Assembly (NCBI RefSeq): GCF_019097595.1
Contig: NC_080715.1
Coordinates: forward strand, 8,769,073 to 8,833,072
Source: Hemibagrus wyckioides
Taxonomy: Eukaryota > Chordata > Actinopteri > Siluriformes > Bagridae
Length of the DNA stretch: 64,000 bases
Direction: 5' to 3'
Below, one piece after another: positions 56,933-64,000 of the stretch (position 1 is its first letter; the number at the start of each line of letters is the position of its first letter). Both the position numbers and the translations under genes were made by a program. The notes under the pieces are model-generated. The model did no database searches, was not told the origin of the DNA, and saw nothing but the letters and a program-made list of their open reading frames with translations.

Positions 56933-57016
56933 AGATGATTGACGCCAGGTTCGTACTGAGATTTGGGTCAGCCTCAGTCTCAGCAAGTTAAATTATCTAA
57001 ATTGCATCTAGGTAAA

Positions 57017-57545
57017 TAATCATGTGTGTTTGTGTGTGTGTGTGTGTGTGAATGATGCAATTGACTGGGTCTTACCCAGAATTTATTCCTGCCTCACAAC
57101 CAGTATCTGTGTGTGTGTGTGTGTGAATGATACAATCGATTGGGTCCCATCCTGAATTTATTCCTGCCTCACAACCAGTGTGTGTGTGATTTAGTCAACA
57201 GTTTGGATTATTAATTTTGAATATTTCATTTTAATAAATGATTTGTAAAAAACACTATGTATTTTGTGTGTGTTTTAGTCAACATTTTGGATTATTAGTT
57301 TTGAATATTTATTTTTAAGAAATTATTCATATAAAACAACATGTATTGTGTGTGTGTGTGTGTTTGTCAGCAGTCTGGATTATTAGTTTTGAATATTTAA
57401 TTTTTAATTTTAATAAATAATTTGTATAAAACAATATGTATTGTGTGTGTGTGTGTGTGTGTGTTTTAGTCAGCAGTTTGGATTATTACTTTGGAATATT
57501 TAATTTTAAGAAATTATCTGTACAAAACAATGTGTATTTTAAATA
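57017..57545. repeat. Two adjoining minisatellites joined by (TG)n
   Basis: Two copies of a ~85-bp unit (gaatgatgcaattgactggg ... ttattcctgcctcacaacca) are followed by four copies of a ~95-bp unit (agtcagcagtttggattatt ... gaatatttaattttaa). Every unit is separated by a (TG)n run of variable length. Confidence 0.85.
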
Positions 57546-57719
57546 AATAGTTTTTTACCTAAAATTAAATTGTTTCTCAATCAAACAGTAGTGTTTATGT
57601 AGAAGTACTCAACATGTGCCTGTGTGAGAAGTTTAAGAAAAGCCTCCTGGGTGAAGCGTCTTCACAATATGCATACATAGTTTAAACTTGTCCCTGGTCA
57701 GTGTACTTTATCAACTTAC

Positions 57720-57901
57720 ATCTTTTTAAAATCCAATTCAGAAAGCACTCTTGGACATTTCTGTAGAGATAAGCGATGGATGTGCCTCTCTCATTTATAA
57801 CAATGCAGCCGTACAGCCCGTTCAGGTCGGAGGTTGAGTGTGTGAAATGTAGTTTGTTTCCTTCTACTTTGGTTCCATCGGGAAGTGACGGCCAGTCCTG
57901 T
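57720..57901 (-). CDS. Nectin-like Ig half-exon, paralogue
   Basis: Acceptor tctgtctgtccag precedes a frame in the same phase as exon 3 of the 29305-37613 gene (one base completing an Arg codon). It encodes SLPDGTKVEGNKLHF and LNGLYGCIVINERGTS. The matching words there are GLPKGVRAEGDRLYF and TGLYICEVVNHEG. A perfect donor (gtaagt) follows at 57719, past the Ig domain. The usual donor position has lost a G (caaga/gtgc). The partner exon with the first Cys and core Trp was not found upstream, so this may be a gene fragment or a distant exon. Confidence 0.5.
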
Positions 57902-58424
57902 CTGGACAGACAGAGAAAAGCACAAGGTTCATTATAAGGTGTCTGTTCAATTCCATTTAACTTAGTCAAGTACTTTACCAATAGTTTAAACCCGTACCGA
58001 CTTAAAACCACAACCACCATATTTATTTTACCATTCCAGACTTATGATTTAGGGCTTATAAATATTCACACATGGTTATTTTTTTTTGTTCACCCTTGTT
58101 GTTCTTCTTAGCCACTCAATGTGGTTAAGGAATAACCAGAAATAGATGGATAGAGAAATTTGTCCGTTATTACTACTGAACTTGTAGCAGAGAGCGGCGT
58201 GTTAGAATAGAAAGGGGACAAAAAAGTAGAAATGGCACATAAACTCTACATATAGTAACTCCTAATAAGATTTCAAAAAATAAACAAAAAACAGATAGAT
58301 TTGGTTAGATCTACAAAGAGATGAAATGATTTGTAGTAATTAATAAAACAAAACAAAAAACAAGACCAAGTTTTAAGCTATCAAGTGACCCCTAGTTAGG
58401 GAACGCCTGCAATAAAGAAGAAAA

Positions 58425-58590
58425 GGGGTACCTCAGTGGTTAAGGTATTTTAATAGGTTGTGAGTTCAAATCCCAGAACCACCAAGCTCCCACAGAGCCC
58501 TGAGCAAAGCCCTTAACTCTCAACAGTTGTATAAATGAGATAAATGTAAGTCGCTCTGGATAAGTGTGCCTGCCAAATGCCATAAACATA
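58425..58590 (+). mobile_element. tRNA-derived SINE, type B
   Basis: The tRNA-like head has an A-box-like tacctcagtggttaagg and a B-box gagttcaaatcc. It is followed by agcaaagcccttaactctca and the tail taagtcgctctggataagtg plus gccaaatgccataaa. It is transcribed by RNA polymerase III if active, and moved by a partner LINE. Confidence 0.75.
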
Positions 58591-58877
58591 TTCATTCATT
58601 CATTCATTGTCTATACCCGCTTATTCCTAGGACTCCTAGGGTCACGGGGGTCTGCTGGAGCCTATCCCAGCCCACATAGGGCGAAAGGCAGGGGTACACC
58701 CTGGACAGGTCTCCAGTCCATCGCAGGGCCACACATAGACAAACAACCACACACACACACTCCTATGGGCAATTTAGAATTACCAATCAACCTAATGTAC
58801 ATGTCTTTGGACTGTGGGAGGAAACCGGAGTACCTGGAGTAAACCCACGCAAGCACGGGGAGAACATGCAAACTCCG
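58591..58877 (+). mobile_element. L2-like LINE 3' repeat
   Basis: (ATTC)n is followed by ggagcctatcccagccc, gtacaccctggacaggtct, gtctttggactgtgggagga and gagaacatgcaaactccgcc. These words mark a very common fish repeat. It is opposite in orientation to 27051-27262 and has no coding sequence. Confidence 0.75.
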
Positions 58878-59344
58878 CCATAAACACATTTAAAGAACAT
58901 ATTTAAAGAGTTTAATTGGATTCAGTAAAGTGTGAGACACAGATTTTTAAACTCAGAGTGCAGACTGAATTTTATACTCTGGCCAAGAATATCATTGTCC
59001 TTAACTACTGGAGCCAGAATTTATTAAGTCTGTGCTGATGATGTTCCAGCAATTTCGCAGAGAATAACAAAGAGGTGTTATGTTCCAGAAACTGAGTTTT
59101 CGGGAAATATTCCAAGGCATTGGCCTGTTTCTGATTCCATCATCATAATCTTTCCAGTACAGTTTTTTTATTTTATTTTTGCCAGTCTAAAGAGACACAA
59201 AAAAACAGGCACTTGGATCTTGTCACATGGATAAATGGAATTCAAGAAGAAGCAGGGAGGTTTGATCTGGAATGATTGAACAGTTTCCGGTAAGGGAAGG
59301 TGGTACTTATTCTAAGAGTGTCTATATTTAGTATACTCGCACTA
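58878..59344. other. No gene seen
   Basis: No recognisable element or frame. Confidence 0.4.
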
Positions 59345-59349
59345 TGACC

Positions 59350-59694
59350 TGTAACAAATGTGGAGTAGGATCCATGTGCGAATAACACAGTTTAATGAAT
59401 AAAGGCAGAAATATCCAAAAACGTAAGACAAAGGCAGGAAACACTTCAAAGAAACAGGGGAGGATCAGATATAACTAGGAAAAGCTGTCTGTGAAGCAAC
59501 AAACAAACGGCAAAATACAAAACGGGTAAAGCAAAAAAACAAAACAAAACGGAAAAACATTCACAAAAGCAATAAACAGGAACAGTAATAAGGCTTGGTA
59601 TGCAGAGGAAAGACTGAGAATATGTGGCATAAAAAATGCGGGTTAAATACAATAAAGTCTTGGCGAGAGATGGGATTGGGGCACATTCGTGACA
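59350..59694. mobile_element. Solo LTR with 5-bp target duplication
   Basis: The ends are tgtaacaaatgtg and cacattcgtgaca, near-perfect inverted repeats with TG...CA. Both flanks read tgacc (59345-59349, 59695-59699). The element is 345 bp, with aataaag words near both ends, so the orientation is unclear. Confidence 0.85.
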
Positions 59695-59805
59695 TGACCT
59701 TTAAGGTCTTTAAGATTTCTGAAGCTATATTCTAAGTCAGTAAATGAGTTGTAATATTGAGATTTTTAGTCATATTTGCTTGATAATGGTAAGATTAGGC
59801 CATCT

Positions 59806-60057
59806 GGGGCAGTGATGGCTCAAGTGGTTAAGGCTCTGGGTCGTTGACCGGAAGATCAGGGGTTCAAGCCCCAGCACCGCCAAGTTGCCACTGTTGGGCC
59901 CTTGAGCAAGGCCCTTAACCCTCTCTGCTCCAGGGGCGCCGTATCATGGCTGACCCTGTGCTCTGACCCTAACCTCCAAGGATGGGATATGCGAAGAAAG
60001 AATTTCACTGTGCTGTAATGTATATGTGACAAATAAAGGCTGTTTCGTTTCGTTTTC
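59806..60057 (+). mobile_element. tRNA-derived SINE, type A, well preserved
   Basis: A box tggctcaagtgg at 59816-59827 and B box ggttcaagccc at 59861-59871 form a tRNA-like Pol III promoter. The body has ttgagcaaggcccttaaccc and ctccaggggcgccgtatcat. The tail reads agaatttcactgtgctgtaa, gacaaataaaggc and ttcgtttcgtttt. Other copies are at 15233-15345, 19252-19340 and 63046-63148. Confidence 0.85.
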
Positions 60058-60079
60058 ATCTACACATGCTGACAGTTAA

Positions 60080-60800
60080 CTAAAAAGCCCTACATAAACC
60101 CGACTTAACCCAACATAAACCCTACTTGACCCTGCATAAACCATACACAAAATAACTACATAAACCTGCAAAACCCTACATGAGCCTTACAGAGCCCTAC
60201 ATGACCCTACACAAACCCTGCATGAGCAATATATGACCCTACATAAACCCTACATGACCCTACATAAACCATTCATGACCCTACACAAACCCTACACAAA
60301 CCCTGCACGAGCAATATATGACCCTACATAAACCCTAAATGACCCTACATAAACCATGCATGACCCTACACAAACCCTACATGACCTACACAAACTCTAC
60401 ATGACCCTACATAAACCCTACATGACCCTACACAAACCCTAAATGACTCTACATAAACCCTACATGACCCTACACAAACCCTACATGACCCTACATAAAC
60501 CATGCATGAGCAACACATACCCCTTCTTAACTCTACATAGTCCCACACAAACCCTACATTACCCTACATAAACCCTTCATAACCCTACTTCACCCTACAT
60601 AAACCTGCAAAACCCTACATGAGCCTTACAGAACCCTACATGAGCCTTACAGAACCCTACATGAGCCCTACATAACCCTACATGACCCTACATAAACCCT
60701 GCATGAGCAATACATAACCCTACGTAACCCTACACAATCCTACACAAACCCTACATAACCCTACACAAATCCTACATAACATAACAGTACATAACCTTAC
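60080..60800. repeat. Telomere-like 10/11-bp minisatellite
   Basis: Degenerate units alternate between acatgaccct (10 bp) and acataaaccct (11 bp), with variants such as acatgagcctt and acacaaaccct. Each unit holds a CCCTA-type core like the vertebrate telomere repeat CCCTAA, but the spacing is not 6 bp. Confidence 0.85.
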
Positions 60801-60876
60801 TCTGACAAAACTGTGAAACCCTAAGTAAATAGGGCTCTTCTTACTCAAAACTATGAGTCAGTATTTGTAAGGCTGT

Positions 60877-61273
60877 TGTCAGGATTCAGGCGTGGACACC
60901 AGTGCAGGGATTAATACGTAGCAAACAAAACACAGATGTGATCCAAAAACATAGTAAACTAACAGCCACAGGTCAGGTGATGTACAAACAGCAGGAACAG
61001 GGTTATTGCAAGACCAGGAAATTATAATGAGACTAAGGTTAAATACAGGATAGAGTACAGGAAACAATGTCTTGGTAATGGCTGGTACACGTGGACAGTG
61101 TATAGTGAACTGAATGCTCTGTTATACTGAGAGTGTGCTGGGATGTGACTGAGTGCAGGTGTGTGACTAGTACTTGGAGGAGTGTGAAAGGGGGTCGCGG
61201 GTGTTGTAGCACTTAGCGGCAATTTCTATAAGCTGCGCTGTGTGCTGCGAAGTGTTCTCTGTGCTGTCATGAC
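60877..61273. mobile_element. Possible LTR-like block
   Basis: It starts tgtcaggattcaggcg and ends near gctgtcatgaca, with partly inverted ends. The target duplication is unclear. Length and composition resemble the other LTRs here. Confidence 0.35.
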
Positions 61274-61949
61274 AAATTTTCCTGCATTGTAACTAATTAA
61301 GCTCCACTAGATATTTAACAACCAATAATGTGATAGAACAAGGCCTTGTTTTTGGAGCACAAACACACTCCTACGCACTGTTTACTCTACTAAGCTGAAT
61401 CATATCGGAGCTGACAGAGATGTAGAGTGTAATGATGCAGCAGAATTACTCGAGGTGCTTTAAAAACTACAAGTTGTAGTTTTTAAAAACTACAAGCAAT
61501 TATTTTGGGAATGCCTCTGATGACCCTGTTTGTCTGTACCATAGCCCCTGCTGTGTGTCCTGTCTAAGAGAAGATTAATAATAATTTTTAATTAATATAT
61601 AACAAGTCTTGAATGCCCCCCCCTTTTAATAAACACAAAAGACTTCTTTTATGCCACAGTGTTTTTGCAGATCTCACCATGTGAAGCTACACAAGGTCAA
61701 TTCTGACACCTGGTTACAGTCATGTGGCTTCCTACATCTTCTCTGGTTTCCTCTTGAAATATGTATGAAAATGAATTAGATAATGAAATCGTAGTTTGCC
61801 CATCATGAATGTGTCGCTATTAGCTATTATTTCATATTGTGTTAAAAAAATAATCCTATTAGGATTACATCCCATAACCTTGTGCTTCAGTACATCTGAT
61901 CAAATGCACATCATCATCTAGTGCATTGCTAATATTATGAACAGCAGCT
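61274..61949. other. No gene seen
   Basis: A short inverted duplication (actacaagttgtagtttttaaaaactacaag) lies near 61468-61498. Otherwise nothing recognisable. Confidence 0.4.
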
Positions 61950-62228
61950 ATGCTAATTCCTCTCTACTTGCTTCTCTTTTTTTGCCCCATCCTGAGGCAT
62001 CTTGAGATTGTGCCTGCTCCAGTTGTGTTGATTAAGATTTTGGACCTTCAGTGAGAAGAGGCCAACCCTGCTCGATGGACAAGCTCCAGTTGGATACTGC
62101 TTCATGAAGATTTCGGACATACGAAGAGAAGATGCCAACCCCATGTGTATAACATTTTATATCTGTATCTATATCTATGCTGTATCTCCATCATTGAGCA
62201 TTTGAAGGCTTCGGCATGGAGGAGTTGG

Positions 62229-62289
<61 letters not shown>

Positions 62290-62500
62290 GGTTCCTCTCA
62301 AGGTCTTTCTCAAGGTTAGAGTTTTACCTTGCCACAGTCACCTCAGGCTTCTTCATTTGGGATTATGTATTAATAGAAATGAATTTATATTTAAGTCTAA
62401 TATTAATCTTGAACTTTTTGTCTAATATTAATCTTGATATTATGTTCTGTAAAACTGCTTTGAGAACTATACAAATAAATTGAACTGAATTGAACTACAG
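61950..62500 (+). mobile_element. LINE 3'-end-like repeat with tetramer insert
   Basis: The homologue of 41624-41870 in the opposite orientation (ggttcctctcaaggtctttc, ttgccacagtcacctcagg). It ends tatacaaataaattgaactg. A (TCTG)n(TCTA)n run at 62228-62289 interrupts it. Confidence 0.6.
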
Positions 62501-63045
62501 TATTGATTCACTCTGCTATGATAGCTTATGATCATATGAAATCTTATGAATCTATCTACAGTATTGATTCACTCTGCTGTAATAGATTTAGGAAACAAAG
62601 CCTCTTCAATTCCACTTCTTTAGTTATTAACATGCTCCATTGTTCACTTTGAACCACTGCAACACAGTCATGTGTACGATAATGACATATGGAAAGATTT
62701 AAAGGGATTTTATGCTGAGATCTGGACTGGGTTAGGGTTTTGGGTTAGGTTTTGTTTGAAATGTGACAAGTTACAGTTTACTTCTGGCTCTAGGCTTTGG
62801 ATATCATCTTCAAACAGAATTCCGAGTACAAAAATATACAGAGCTCTGGATCGGGTTAAGTCTTTGTGAAGTCTGCTGTTTCAGCATATGGCATGGTACA
62901 ATTAAGATGTTTCAGTTAAAATGTCCTTCATCAGAAGGAAAAAGTGATTCCAGACACAGAAAAGTTATTTAAGAAGAGAAGTGAATTAGAAGTAAACTTT
63001 TTAAAAATGAAATTTGTTTTGATTCCCATTATTGCCCCATCATGA
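62501..63045. other. No gene seen
   Basis: The 40-bp word acagtattgattcactctgc-tg occurs twice (62497 and 62560), a small local duplication. No domain-bearing frame. Confidence 0.45.
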
Positions 63046-63148
63046 GGGGCAATAGTGGCTGTGGGTTGTTGATCGGAGGATCAGGGTTCAAGCCCCAGTA
63101 CTGTGTAAAGTGTGCTGTAATATTTATGTGACAAATAGTGCTGTAATA
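63046..63148 (+). mobile_element. SINE type A, interrupted copy
   Basis: ggggcaatagtggctgtggg, then gatcagggttcaagccccag and gtgctgtaatatttatgtga. The copy lacks most of the body. Its tail is cut by the element at 63149. Confidence 0.7.
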
Positions 63149-63705
63149 TACACTACCAGTCAAAAGTTTGGACACACCTTCTAATTCCACGGTCTTTCCT
63201 GATGTTTATTTCTTTCTACATTGTAAAACAATGCTGAAGGCGGCCGAAATCCACAATAATGTCGTTTGAGCAGTTGATATTGAGATATGTCTGCTACTGA
63301 TGCTCTGTAAAGCCTTCATAACGCCTCTAATCTGAGGCGCTGTTAATTGGTGATTTCTGAGGCTGGTCACTCTAAATGAACTTCTCCTCTGCAGCAGAGG
63401 TAAGTTTTGGTCTTGCTTTACTGGGATGGTCTTCATGTGAGCCAGTTTCATCATGGTGCTTGATGGGTTTTGCAAATGCACTTGACAATACTGTTCTTGC
63501 AAGAACTATTCCAGAACACCTGACCTTCGTGTCTTAAAATAACAACTGACTGTTTTTTGTTGTCATTACATATGGATTACTTAAGTCCATGTGTGTGATT
63601 TCATAGTTTTGAAATCTCCAGTATTGTTCTAGAATGTAGAAAATAAATCCCTAAACAAAAAACACTGAATTAAAAGATGTGTCCAAACCTTTGACTGGTA
63701 GTGTA
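63149..63705. mobile_element. Non-autonomous Tc1/mariner-type element
   Basis: Left end tacactaccagtcaaaagtt; the right end in reverse complement is tacactaccagtcaaaggtt. It is 557 bp with TA at the borders. The interior resembles an eroded transposase on the minus strand (63206-63502), but no continuous motif is convincing. Confidence 0.8.
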
Positions 63706-64000
63706 TATACAGTTGCAAGAAAAAGTATGTGAACCCTTTGGGATTACTTGGATTTCTGCATAAATTGGTCATAAAATGTGTTCTGATCTTCATCTAAGTC
63801 ACAACAATAGAAAAACACAGTCTGCTTAAACTAATACCACACAAACATTATATGTTTTCATGTTTTTATTGAACACAACATGTAAACATTCACAGTGCAG
63901 GGTGGAAAACGTATGTGAACCTTTGGGTTTGTGTATATATATATATACACATACATTGAGGGAAAAAAATTATTTGATCCCCTACTGATTTTGTACGTTT
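63706..64000 (+). mobile_element. Two further Tc1/mariner-type 5' ends
   Basis: 63707 onward reads tatacagttgcaagaaaaag then tatgtgaaccctttgg, a common fish Tc1 terminus. At about 63953 a second terminus begins (cattgagggaaaaaaattat, ttgatcccctactgattttg). It runs off the window edge. Confidence 0.65.

Noticed and set aside
59806..59885. Genuine tRNA gene
   Set aside because: A and B boxes are present, but the cloverleaf is not complete and the sequence continues into a SINE body with other copies in the window.
60366..60548. Cys/Val-rich 60-codon frame
   Set aside because: Translation of the telomere-like minisatellite.

Overview
The window looks like vertebrate, almost certainly teleost, genomic DNA. 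It has split genes with GT-AG introns, fish-type Tc1/mariner, CACTA and hAT transposons, LINE 3' ends, tRNA-derived SINEs, solo LTRs and very large simple satellites. The SINE and Tc1 types resemble repeats I associate with catfishes (Siluriformes), but that is an impression and was not searched. Host coding sequence is sparse. Most of the 64 kb is repeat or unassigned intergenic/intronic DNA.

The host content is a small immunoglobulin-superfamily neighbourhood. (1) A plus-strand five- or six-exon gene spans 41421-52207. It encodes a short type I receptor: signal peptide, one V-like Ig domain with a BTLA-like cysteine layout, one transmembrane helix, and a short tail holding an ITSM-like motif (TEYTTV) formed across the last exon junction. 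(2) Just upstream, 40757-41010 is a decayed second copy of its Ig exon. (3) On the minus strand, head-to-head with it, are a signal-peptide exon (37550-37613) and two phase-matched half-exons (30590-30689, 29305-29458). Together they make one nectin-like Ig domain. (4) A paralogous half-exon lies at 57720-57901. Non-coding DNA at 14890-15215 and 55057-56190 is also duplicated. This suggests a locus growing by local duplication.

Layout. 0-10 kb: no recognised host gene; MITEs, Tc1 remnants, a LINE end and microsatellites. 10.3-14.35 kb: a nearly pure 5-bp satellite. 14.4-20.2 kb: SINE and LTR-like repeats. 20.4-24.7 kb: a decayed CACTA/EnSpm element with two divergently transcribed genes (transposase on minus, accessory protein on plus). 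26.8-37.6 kb: the minus-strand Ig gene, with Tc1, LINE and hAT remnants in its introns. 36.2-36.6 kb: a nested fold-back repeat. 40.7-52.2 kb: the BTLA-like gene, whose second main intron carries a 6.2-kb satellite of 36-bp units, an endogenous-retrovirus RNase H relic and an LTR-like block. 52.9-54.15 kb: an apparently intact Tc1 element with an open 343-residue DD34E transposase. 55-64 kb: a pogo/Tigger-like element, two solo LTRs with 5-bp target duplications, minisatellites (one telomere-like), SINEs, and stacked Tc1/mariner-type ends at the right edge.

The only reading frames I regard as genuine are the Ig exons, the Tc1 transposase, and the damaged transposon or retroelement remnants. 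The longest open frames lie inside the two satellites and are artefacts of stop-free repeat units.
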